Assembly (NCBI GenBank): GCA_030015575.1
Contig: CM057338.1
Location: 827,692,353-827,756,352 of the forward strand
Reading direction: 5' to 3'
DNA length: 64,000 nucleotides
Source: Agapanthus africanus
Lineage: Eukaryota; Streptophyta; Magnoliopsida; Asparagales; Amaryllidaceae
Part shown: one piece after another, positions 1 through 9,589 of the stretch
Numbering within the stretch: the stretch's first letter is position 1
Layout of the letters: each line of letters begins with the position of its first letter
The notes under the pieces: generated by a model
The model's input: only the letters and a program-made list of their open reading frames with translations
What the model was told of the DNA's origin: nothing
Databases searched by the model: none
Translations under genes and position numbers: made by a program

Positions 1-233
1 CTAACCAACCTTAATCTTAACAAGCTTACTTGAACATAAATACAAACACTTAGGATAGAACTGAACAAACATATACACATTCTTTATTGACTCGTCTAAA
101 ACTCGAACGGATATACAACCATCTCCATGTGGATCGACCCGTGCTCAACCGGCTAGTTGCGCAGCGACACCGTCCTGATCGCGGTTATAACTTTAGATGT
201 TTGAACATCCGACACGCCAAAAGCGTGCGATCA
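1..233 (+). repeat. Gy1 5' LTR, last 233 bases
   Basis: This matches 5915-6149 almost base for base and ends in the same GTGCGATCA. The primer binding site follows three bases later. The rest of the LTR is outside the window, so its target-site duplication cannot be read. Confidence 0.9.
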
Positions 234-236
234 AAA

Positions 237-254
237 TGGCGCCGTTGCCGGGGA
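237..254 (+). other. Gy1 primer binding site, tRNA-Asp type
   Basis: TGGCGCCGTTGCCGGGGA is complementary to the 3' end of plant tRNA-Asp including CCA. It lies three bases after the LTR end, where minus-strand DNA synthesis is primed. The same site, slightly changed, starts at 63805 in Gy2. Confidence 0.9.
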
Positions 255-1282
255 GACGGTAACGTATTTTCTTTCTTATTATTCGGGTTAATATTATTTT
301 TGTATATATATAAAATTATAAATAAAATAGGATAAAAAAATCTTTTTGTTATTTTTGATAATTTTTGTGTGCAAGTGTACAGGCTAATCTGGAGCAAGTA
401 CAGTAATTCAATCAAGAAACAGAGCATTTTATTTTGGGGTAGAGATCAAGGGGAGTGCAGGTAACCAAATCAGAGGCTCCAACTCTACTGTTTGACCGCG
501 GAACCGCGGTCGAAGTGGGGCTTTGGCGGCGGTTCCGCGGCTGCATTGAGGCCTCTGTGCCCCAATTTTTTTTCTGCCTTTTCTCTTTCCTTTTAGCTTC
601 TCTGTGAATTCCACTATACTGTATTTTCTGTAGGTTTCTTTGCATAGATTGCGCAGCCGCCAAATAATTTTTTGTTGTTTTAGATTTTTTGTTTGTTTAC
701 CGCTTTGCATATATTAATACGGACATTAAGGGGCTTGAACACCAATTAAGATTGGGTGGGGGTTTCATCACCCTTCCTAAGACCCCACAGATCACATAAG
801 GCATATGCATTGACCATTATTTAATTAAAAAATACTAGACTCAGCCCTAAGGACGTCGCGCTCAATAGGACAGAGGACTAGTTGTAGGCATCGGCCGTTG
901 ATCCTAACCTGACTTTGCGGTGTCTAGGCAAGTGTGTCTAAGGCGAGTGGTTACTTAATTAGGGCCACTACTTGTAGTGGAGAGCCTCCCACTCACCTGG
1001 CACTTACTTGGCCGCAATTGGCGGTGAAGAGGCGGTTTGAGGTCCTATTTCTAGCCCTTTGGAACAGTTAGGAGCTGTCTAGCTGACCTAGGTGACCCTA
1101 GATCTAGGTGTGTTTGTGCATATTGTGATTGTGCTTGTAAATTTTAGTCTCATAATTCCGTATTCTTTAAAACAAACAATTTCAAAAACTCAAAAAACAA
1201 ACATTTTTTTAATAAAAAAATAAAAAATAAAAAAAAATCCACATTCTTTTTCCCTTCCTTTCCTTCTTCTTCTCTTCATATC
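255..1282 (+). other. Gy1 5' leader
   Basis: This is untranslated leader between the primer binding site and the ORF. It holds a GC-rich CCGCGG hairpin at 494-541, about 240 bases after the primer site. The last 100 bases are A-rich and then a C/T-rich tract, immediately before the ATG at 1283. No gene is seen; the short ORFs here have no family features. Confidence 0.7.
494..541. repeat. CCGCGG hairpin cassette, copy a (Gy1 leader)
   Basis: The left arm CCGCGGAACCGCGG (496-509) pairs with a right arm ending at 540, and the spacer is G/T-rich. It is the first of seven cassettes in the window that share this core in an otherwise A/T-rich setting. The others are at 4932, 15265, 18932, 51835, 56165 and 62691. 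Confidence 0.8.
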
Positions 1283-2935
1283 ATGGGTACTTCACCTAGA
1301 AAAACTCTTGCCGAACTTTGGTACCCACAACCAGACATAACTTCCTACGGTTCTTGCTTTGGTCGAATTTCGAACGACCCCTCCATGCCTAAAATTTCAC
1401 TGAAAGATCGCATAGAAGCGTCTAGGACAAACACTTGCACTCCGCATTCCACTTTGTATCAACCTTTTCAACCTCCCGCACCCGCTTATGTTGATACCCC
1501 TTTTGCAAGTCGTCCTTTGTCCATCGCTGAACATATTGAACAATCTCATAGCCGATCTTTCACACCTTTCACTACTTCAAATTCTTGGGATCAACAATTC
1601 CATTCACCTTCGTATCCAAATGTTGATCCTACCCCTGTCCAGCCATTCAATTCCTACCAGTCCTACACGACTTTTACACCTTCCCTAGACATTGTTTTTG
1701 AACCGCCATTTGGGAGTTTTCAGTATCCAAACAACTTTGAATCTTTTACTGAAACCCTTTCACAACCCATGTCTAGTCTAGAACAGTCATTGGAAGACTT
1801 TAGGGTAGCGTCGTACCAACAGATGATGGATTTGAATGCGTCCATGGCCGCCCTCATGCAACCTAGTGACCCGGTAGCTAGTTTTCAACTAGCTCCAAAT
1901 TTTCCAATGTATGAAGAGACGGTAGGACAGGTTGAGAATTTGAGCGGAGAGAGTGAGCTGTACACCCTTCCAAATCAGACCTACCCGTTTCAATTTGAAT
2001 CCCACAACTCCAGTTTTGAATGTCTATCTAGTGTTCCCAACGATTCACCAATTGAAGATAGAATGATTAATGAGTTGTGCGACTTTGTAGTGTTTGATTT
2101 ACCTGATTGTGAAGGGTCCCTTCTAAGTGAAACCAATCCTAAACCTTTTGACCTCTACACCTCCACTTTAGAACCTGAATTGATTGATATCCATGCTTTT
2201 GTTAAGGTGTCTGAGAATATAGATTTTCACTTGATTGAGGATATTGACGCAGGGAATATTTTGGATGATGAACCCGTAGATTTGGCTGAGTTTTTCTCTC
2301 CAATTCATCATCCCGAGTCATTAAATGTTTTTCCCGAACCCCATATGCGTCTGGATTTTGAGGATAAATGCATGGATGTGCTGAATTTTGAGGAAAATTT
2401 TGAGGATAGTTTTGAGGATGAACCAGTTTTGCTTGATGAGTCGGATTTCCCAATTCATCCTGCCCCTGTCACTGACTGTGTACACCCTCCTAAACCTTTA
2501 ATCGATACCCTTCCTCAATCACTTCCCCCCATCCTTTCCATCGTTCCGACATTGCAAGAAACCGTATCATTTTCACTTCCTGTGTCTGGTTTACCAAGTT
2601 TGGCTTACCCATGGTTTCTCACGAATCTTGAGGGATTTGACCCAATTTCTCGCCATATTGATAGATTAGTACAATCCATCTTTTCACATCGATCATTGCA
2701 GATTGTACTAATTTATTCAATCCATTTCCACCCTCAAGTTCATATTCCACTTCTTTCTCCCTTCCGCCATTCTTCTTCTTATATACCAAGACCGTATAGT
2801 ACTTCTATCTCCATACGGTCTCGCGTATTCTCCATCAACTCTACGCCTTCTTCCACCAACCTGTACAGTATAGTGATAAAATCTTTGAATGGTTGGTGCT
2901 CACTTTTGGCCTGTGTAAGGCCTTGTATAGCTTGA
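1283..2935 (+). CDS. Gy1 ORF, 550 residues, function unknown
   Basis: This is a long open frame beginning MGTSPRKTLAELW right after an A-rich leader and C/T-rich tract. I recognise no domain. The N-terminal KTLAEL loosely recalls the RTLREL start of plant Athila gag proteins, which is a weak hint only. Residues 1-190 are rich in Pro, Ser, Phe and Tyr. Residues 250-400 are strongly acidic, with repeated FED/DE blocks. The last 100 residues are basic, Ser- and Ile-rich and may be less constrained. There is no zinc knuckle, no protease DTG and no YxDD. It is the only substantial ORF in the element. It could be a highly derived gag, an accessory protein, or a host-derived insert. Being open over 1.65 kb at about 4% LTR divergence makes chance openness less likely. 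Confidence 0.55.
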   Translation: MGTSPRKTLAELWYPQPDITSYGSCFGRISNDPSMPKISLKDRIEASRTNTCTPHSTLYQPFQPPAPAYVDTPFASRPLSIAEHIEQSHSRSFTPFTTSNSWDQQFHSPSYPNVDPTPVQPFNSYQSYTTFTPSLDIVFEPPFGSFQYPNNFESFTETLSQPMSSLEQSLEDFRVASYQQMMDLNASMAALMQPSDPVASFQLAPNFPMYEETVGQVENLSGESELYTLPNQTYPFQFESHNSSFECLSSVPNDSPIEDRMINELCDFVVFDLPDCEGSLLSETNPKPFDLYTSTLEPELIDIHAFVKVSENIDFHLIEDIDAGNILDDEPVDLAEFFSPIHHPESLNVFPEPHMRLDFEDKCMDVLNFEENFEDSFEDEPVLLDESDFPIHPAPVTDCVHPPKPLIDTLPQSLPPILSIVPTLQETVSFSLPVSGLPSLAYPWFLTNLEGFDPISRHIDRLVQSIFSHRSLQIVLIYSIHFHPQVHIPLLSPFRHSSSYIPRPYSTSISIRSRVFSINSTPSSTNLYSIVIKSLNGWCSLLACVRPCIA

Positions 2936-4427
2936 TACTGTTCTCTTTTCTCCCCTAATCCTGAATTTCAACGCTTAACAGTGGAAACACTGTTTCACTT
3001 AAGTTTGGGGGGAACCTTTTTGTGTATATATTTTCCTTTATTTTATTCTGTATAAAATTTTCTTTTGGATAGCGCCGACAATTTTGACCCTCTTGGTGTA
3101 GCCTGACAGTGAGGGCACAGTCAAGTTTAAGTTTGGGGGTGTGCTCGGTAAGCTTTCTTCCTTCGCATTCATTTGTATATTTTGCATTTGCATACCTTAT
3201 TAAAAACCCATAAAAATCGAAAACCTTATTAAAAACCCATAAAAATCGAAATTTTTTCCAAAAATATAAAAACTTTGTCGTCAAGTTAGCTAATAAGGTA
3301 ACTTAGATTTTTATTCTGAAAGCTTAGTTGATATGTTAGAAATAACTAAATCCTAGGCTTAGGAATTGAAAACCCTAAAAATAACCCTCATTCTATCTAA
3401 CTTTGGTAAGTATACGTCCTTACAGTTTTTTTGAGAAATGGGTAATCTTGAGTTCAGTTCTTGAGTTAAATCAAGATGAAGGGAAATTATTGAAGCTTTA
3501 CTGAAGGATAAGTCTGAAAAATAGTTTCCATTCTTGAGTCCAAATTTAGAAAGTATATACCCTACAAACTGCACATACACGCATCTTGAAACTTGGGATA
3601 GTAGAGGATACCTAGAAATACTCTTGCCTGAAAGCCTAGTATGAAAAAAAAGGTATTTAAAGCTAAACACCAAAAGAGCATATTGAAAAATATATCCGGT
3701 CTTGAAAAAGAAAAAGAAAAAGAAAAAGAAAAAGAAATAAAGTCAAGACCTGGAAACTGCTAATTACGCTTTAAGTTCACACATTCAGTAATCGGCCGTT
3801 AGTGTCTCAAGAAGCATTAATAGTCGCATGAAAGGTGTGTGAGCAACACCGTTCATCATTAAATGAAAAGAAGTAGTATTAGGTATTAGGGCAAGGGTAC
3901 TATAGCTTGAATTGAATTCTCGAGCGTAGGGATGCAAAATTTACACACACGTAGGGGTATACAATCGATGTTTGGATAAAAGATAGAAATGAAGAATAAG
4001 ACTTGTGTTTTCTGTAAAATTGATAAAAATCCCTGATTTAAGACCGCACTTTAGAAGGAAAACTCAGGAGATACCAATATCTTTCTAAACTTTTTTGGAA
4101 CGTATAGGATCTAAGCTTAAATAGATAGGAGGTGTGAAACATAAGGGTTGGATATTTCTAACTTAGGATGATAGAGTTTCTAACGTAGATACTAAACTGT
4201 AGGAGTAGAATCGATGTTAACTTATGACACTAGTTTGACGGGATTTTGTGGGTGTAATCCGCTGAAAACCCTCAGGAGACAACACTCCTCCTACTAGGGA
4301 CATCTAGAGGTTTAACGGCTTGTTGCACAAACTCAGTGCAATCGCGTTCCCTGTGAAAGTGAGCTTAGGACTTTTTGTGAATAATTGGTTTTGCTCGGGA
4401 CGAGCAAAAGTTAAGTTTGGGGGTATT
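2936..4427 (+). other. Gy1 3' untranslated region with three hairpin-polypurine modules
   Basis: This stretch appears non-coding. Three times a short hairpin is followed by AAGTTTGGGGG: hairpin 2979-2992 (CAGTG/CACTG, GAAA loop) with tract 3001-3012; hairpin 3104-3123 with tract 3129-3139; hairpin 4391-4407 (TTGCTCG/CGAGCAA, GGA loop) with tract 4413-4423. Only the last adjoins the LTR and should be the working polypurine tract. A 30-base tandem duplication lies at about 3196-3250 and an (AAAAAG)n microsatellite at about 3702-3740. No gene is seen in the remainder. Confidence 0.75.
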
Positions 4428-4931
4428 TGTTCACACTAGAATATTACATTTAATACCGCCCATTCTTATACTCGTTTGTTTATAGGTAGGTGCTTTTAAT
4501 CCGTGTTTGCTACATATTTACAGTCTACAGGTTCCTAGTCCAAAATAACGCAAATGATACAAAATCTCGACTGTTACGCCAAAATCCAGAACATCTGTTG
4601 CCAGCAGATAAAAGCCGGGTTCCGATCATCCGTATCCGTCCAGTGCCGCGTACCAGTTCCAGAGACAAGACAAATGACAGTGGTCATTCGTGTCTCGGAC
4701 AAGCACAAAGCACGAGAGGGGCAGCACAAAGCACGAGGGAGGCAGCACAAGAATCAATGGGTGCGCGGAGCTCGAGGGAGAAAGGTCAAATCAATCAAAA
4801 GTGAAGCTATATTTGGACTGTGCAGATCTGAAGAAATTGTGAAGGCATTTTGCAATTTGGGACATGTAGAACATCATAAGATAGCAACACAAGGAAACCC
4901 GGAAAATCCGAGATCCCAATTCCACAAAACA

Positions 4932-4980
4932 GCGGCGGAACCGCCGCCAAATGTGGGTTTTCGCGGCGAATCCGCCGCGG
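4932..4980. repeat. CCGCGG-type hairpin cassette, copy b (Gy1 LTR)
   Basis: Arms GCGGCGGAACCGCCGCC (4932-4948) and CGCGGCGAATCCGCCGCGG (4962-4980) are inverted repeats around a short A/T loop, about 90 bases upstream of the TATA box. The Gy2 LTR has its own version at the equivalent position. Confidence 0.8.
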
Positions 4981-5069
4981 TTTCGTGTCATCATATGACC
5001 AAATTTTAGGGTCAGTTTGGTAATATCATTTAGGGCCAGAATGTTGCCCTAAGGTTTCAGCACGCATCC

Positions 5070-5077
5070 TATAAATA
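5070..5077 (+). promoter_or_regulatory. Gy1 LTR TATA box
   Basis: TATAAATA sits in CCTATAAATAGCC. The same sequence is found in the Gy2 LTR at 62830. It marks the likely Pol II promoter of this LTR family; the start site would be about 30 bases downstream. Confidence 0.75.
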
Positions 5078-6153
5078 GCCTAGTTTTGTGCCAAGCCAAG
5101 GTCTTCTTCATGTCTTCTTTTCCTATCTCTTTTAGTATAGTTTAGTTTAGCTTCTTCTTCTTCTTCATTCTTTTCTCCATGAAAATTGTAGTGAGAGCAT
5201 TGAGTGGATGATGAAATGAAGATGAGCGTTGTTTTTCTTATCTTGTATTTTTATTTCATTGCATTGTAATTTCATTTCTAGTGTAACTTTATTATTTATT
5301 GTTAACTAGTTGTTGTTATTTCTTTTCTTGTTCTCTTTTCTTGTCTTCTTTTATCCGTATTTTCAAGCGATGATACTTGACGGAGTTCCTTGCTAAGGTG
5401 AGGACCTAAGAGTTAGCTTGCTTCACTTGTAAAACCTTATTTTCCTTTTCTCTCTTTTCTTCCTTCTTGTTTTGTTTTCTTTTCTTTTATAATGTGTGAA
5501 TAATTTCCCACTTGTTAAGGCTAAGGAAGGTGGTATGAGGGACGGAGAAATCCATTGTGCTTCTCTTCGCCAAACATCTTGAAACGAACCCCGACCAAAC
5601 AAACGCAACCCCCTCACTTAGGCGTGCTATACGTGACATATAGCCGCGACCTAAGTCGAGAAGTCGTTTAAGCGCACTACAACGTGACATGCAGTTGTGA
5701 CTTAATTGGATACATGGTTGCGGGTGTTTGGCCGAGAGTTGGAAATAAGCGTATTTAGCGGACGGACAAGGGGCACTAGGAATGGATTTAGCGTTGGAAA
5801 GCTTGCTTAAACTCATAAATCCCATTCCTATGTCCTCCTAATCCCCGCTACTTTCGATTATCCTAACATCGTTTTAAGAATGGCAAAAGATAAGCACAAG
5901 ACTAATCCTAACTCTACTAACCAACCTTAACCTTAACAAGCTTACTTGAACATAAATACAAACACTTAGGATAGAACTGAACAAACATATACACATTCTA
6001 TATTGACTCGTCTAAAACTCGAACGGACATACAACTATCTCCCTGTGGATCGACCCGTGCTCAACCGGCTAGCTGCGTAGCGACACCGTCCTGATCGCGG
6101 TTATAACTTTAGAATTTTGAACATCCGACACGCCAAAAGCGTGCGATCACCAC

Positions 6154-7369
6154 TGTAAGGTTCTTAGGCACTAGAACAAGGTTCTACAAGGCATCAAACA
6201 TGCCGTATTTAAAATTTTCAAGTGCCAAACAATCTAAGCAAGGATCTTTACCAGAGAATTAGGGTTAGAAACAACAAGTAAACTACTTTACTTCTAAGTG
6301 ATAGGGATTACAACCTTTGTAGTCCGTTCCCTCGCTTCATAAGCTCCGAGTTGTGGTCATTTCGCTGTGATCATCAAGCTCCCGAACTCTAGAGAGACTC
6401 CATGAGGGGAATAATCCATGCTTGCTTGAAGACTTCACTTTCCAAGATGATCTACCTTGAGGAGGCACAAACCCAAGCTATCTCTTCACTAATTAAAATA
6501 GTGAAGCTAACACACTAATCTATATGACTAGTAGAGAAGAGGATGATGAAGTAGGAATTTTGCTCTCTTTAGTTTCTTTTTCTCACTTTATTTCATCACA
6601 AATGAAAAAGCTAGCAAGCTTTTTGTGGAGGAAGAAGAAGATGAAGTTGTGATGAAAGAATAATGAGCTTAGGTTAATAATGCAACCATGGTGAGTTAGT
6701 AAATATCATGGCTAACTCATGTGGAGAATAAACCATAGGCTACGGTTAAAACGTTAGGTTAATAAATATCTAGTAAATATCTAAAGAGTGGACTAAGTCA
6801 AAGTAAGGAAATATCTTAACATTAATCCATAATTTAGAATTAACTAAAAATAAAATGTTAACCCTAATCTAAACCCTAGCATGGTTTAATCTCATAAACC
6901 CTAGTTGCATTTGTAACCTAGCATGTTACAATTATACATATCTCATATATACAATATTATAACAAAAGAAAATAATACAATTAACATATTTCGCATATAT
7001 ATCAATGTATCACCAAGTGAGGAAAAAAATCATTTAAGTGAGCTTATATTAGTTAATGTAATGTAATATATCACATATATAATTATACACTAAATTATTA
7101 AATCAACACTTGATTTAATAATCCGGCTATATTACATATAACCGACTAATATAATATGTATCATTTTATCGAATCAACACTTGATCCGATAACCTGGCTA
7201 TATCACATATACCCGGCCGATATCACATATCGCGGAAAAAGAATACGGTATCACATACATGTATTATTCTCGGTCCCGCACAAATCACATATGCGCTCCT
7301 ACTCCGTTTCGCCTGAGCCAGGAAACCTCTGTGTAGGACTCTAAAGACTCGTCAATACGCCGGCAGTAG
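6154..7369 (-). repeat. CopA LTR, first part
   Basis: On the plus strand this starts TGTAAGGTTCTTAGGCACT, the reverse of the LTR end CCTTACA. It is interrupted at 7370 by CopB, whose target duplication AGTAG is at 7365-7369. With 28391-29396 it makes about 2.2 kb, the usual LTR length here. It contains the hairpin string at 7066-7296. Confidence 0.85.
7066..7296. repeat. String of hairpins with three-base loops in the copia LTR
   Basis: Eight inverted repeats follow one another, mostly with loop CAC (GTG in element sense): 7066-7080, 7094-7122 (perfect 13-bp stem), 7124-7144, 7166-7192 (11 of 12), 7194-7216, 7218-7232 (perfect 6 bp), 7242-7265 and 7278-7296. Equivalent strings occur in all the other copia LTRs, with different stem bases but the same spacing and loop type. 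Confidence 0.8.
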
Positions 7370-9562
7370 TGTAGGGTTACTAGGCAGTCATACAAGGGTC
7401 TATAAGGCATCAACCATACCCGATACAAAAATTAGACATGCCGAACAACCCAAAGCTAGGATCTTTACTAGATAATTAGGGTTTAACATGCAAGTAAACA
7501 TCTTTACAACTAAGAGTGAGGGATTAGAACCTTTGTAGTCCGCTCCTTCGCTTCATAAGCTCCGAGTAGAAGTCCCTTCACCGCGATCCATGATCTCCCG
7601 GACTCAAAAGAGGCTCCACAACCCGAATGATCCATGCTAGCTTGTAGTTTTCCTTTTCTCCGATGATCTACCTCGAAGTTTCTTTAACTCAAGCTTTCAC
7701 TCACTAATGAGGTGAACACCCTAATCTAATTGGCTAGATTAGATGAGGATGATGAAGTAGGATTTATGCTCTTTTTTATTATCAAATTCTTACACTTAAT
7801 CATCACTAAAAGAAAACCTAGAAAGCTTTTTCAAAGCTCAAGGAAGAAGAAAAAGAAGAAAATCCTTTTGTGATGAATAATGAAAATTATCATAATGATT
7901 AAAAATGCAACCATGGTTGAATATGAAGAGGTTAACCCATATAGAGACTTAACCTAGGGTGAAGGGTTTGGGTTGGGTTAGAAATATCTAGCAAAATATC
8001 AAGCATAATATCTTTGCTAGAAACAAAGTAAAAAATCTTCTAGAAGCTACAAGAAAAAGCTAACCCAAATCAAACCCTAACTAGGTTTAATCTCCACTAA
8101 TCATGTTGCATTAGTAATCATAACTTGTTACTATATTATATATCACATATATAATATATTTTTGTAACAAAAGAAAATAATACAATTAACATATATCGCA
8201 TATATATCAATGTATTACCCGGTGAGAAAATGAAACAATAAAGCCAGCCAATATTAGATAATGTAATGCAATATATCATATATATTATTATACATTAAAT
8301 TATCGAATCAACACTTGATCCGACAATCCAGCTATATCGAATATAACCGACTAATAAATCATGTACCGATTCATCGAATCAACACTTGATCCGATGATCC
8401 GGCTCATATCAAAATATCGCGAGAATATAATACGGTATCCCATATCGTATTATCCTCGGTCCTGCACATATCACATATATGCCCCTACTCCGTTTTGCTT
8501 GAGTCAAGAAACCTCTGTGTAGGACTCTAAAGAATCGTCAATACGCCGGCAGTAGGTGATGATCATATCAAACACCCACAAGTTGCAAGCGGTCAGCTAA
8601 ACGTAACAGCCACCCAGGTATTGAGCGATCAGAAGATCAACAAGCAAGCTTGTACATTCTCCTGTGAATCCAAACAGTAACACTCCCGTACAGTCCGGTC
8701 TCTTCGTCTGATATGTTGCATATCTAGTCTAGGTGTGGTATACGTCAGACCCCAGTAACCGATAAGTCGTGTCGATGTGAGGCTCATAACAGGTCGAGAA
8801 ACTACTGGTAACACTTACCAGTAAATCTCTATATCAGCCCTGGCCAGGGACTTCCAGTTATAGCCAATCGAACACAGCACAACATCAACTCCCTATACCG
8901 GGAGAGACGAATCCCCTCCTATCGCTCATTGCCTCCATGTGATTTGGGACTGCACCCAAAACCCACCGTTTTGCACGCCCTCTTGGACGTGGTAAGGTGG
9001 AAATCAAATCACAGTGGGAATCACACAAGACTCTATGACGATCTCGGGTCTACAGACTATCCTGTACCAGTGTCACCGGAAAACTGCCATCTGACATGAG
9101 GTATAATACCATTTGGGAGTTCTCGGTGAGTCCGTCCAGTGTACCCAGTCTCCACTGATCACCCGTACACCATCCTTGATGTCAAACACCGATGGATATG
9201 GGATCATCCATCGCCCATCATATGGGTCAAGATGCGTATACGCTAGTCTACTCTGGTGTATCGATGCCCTGTCTCGACACACCCTCGACTAGGAACAGTT
9301 ATAGGATGTACTCATCGACTACTCTGGCCCCACTAGTATGATCTTATCATAGTTGCAGTAGTCGAGTACATATCCTAAGGGCTTTATCAACATGTGAGAA
9401 TAAGACAGTAAACAAATACAAGTCAACATATTAAGATAAAGTGAAACCAAATAGCATACTATCATGACGAGCAAGAAAGTCCTCTCTATATATATCCAAG
9501 TATCCATTATAATATATATCATATGTACAACAATGGCCTCTAGGACATATACATAACTAACA
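7370..9562 (-). repeat. CopB 3' LTR
   Basis: Complete 2193-base LTR. On the plus strand it runs from TGTAGGGTTAC to ACTAACA. Its hairpin string lies at about 8270-8490, including TCATCGAATCAA paired across a CAC loop near 8372. No gene is supported in it. Confidence 0.92.
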
Positions 9563-9577
9563 ATCTCCTACTAGCAC
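9563..9577 (-). other. CopB polypurine tract
   Basis: Read on the minus strand this is GTGCTAGTAGGAGAT directly before the LTR start TGTTAG. It corresponds to AAGTGGGAGAT in CopC and primes plus-strand DNA. Confidence 0.75.
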
Positions 9578-9589
9578 TAAGACCCGCTG

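Larger units (their letters stand above)
1..6149 (+). mobile_element. Gy1, Ty3/gypsy-type LTR retrotransposon without pol
   Basis: The element's 5' end lies before the window. Its LTR end is at 1-233, followed by a tRNA-Asp primer binding site, a leader, one long ORF, a long 3' untranslated stretch, a polypurine tract at 4413-4423 and a complete 3' LTR at 4428-6149. The tRNA-Asp site and the GCTCG/CGAGC hairpin beside the polypurine tract are typical of plant Athila/Tat-type gypsy elements. No protease, reverse transcriptase or integrase is visible in the 4.2-kb interior, so it would depend on a partner element. Nine differences in the 233 bases of LTR overlap (about 4%) suggest an insertion a few million years old at commonly assumed rates. 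It abuts a copia LTR at 6154. Gy2 at the right end is a relative. Confidence 0.85.
4428..6149 (+). repeat. Gy1 3' LTR, complete
   Basis: This 1722-base LTR runs from TGTTCACAC to GCGATCA. It begins a few bases after the polypurine tract and ends like the 5' copy. It holds a CCGCGG-type hairpin at 4932-4980 and a TATA box at 5070-5077. The same order, hairpin upstream of the TATA box, recurs in the Gy2 LTR. The small ORFs inside it are not supported as genes. Confidence 0.9.

Noticed and set aside
4490-5009. Two overlapping ORFs of 104 and 151 residues in the Gy1 LTR
   Set aside because: They cross the CCGCGG hairpin just upstream of the TATA box, and the Gy2 LTR does not keep them. There is no domain.
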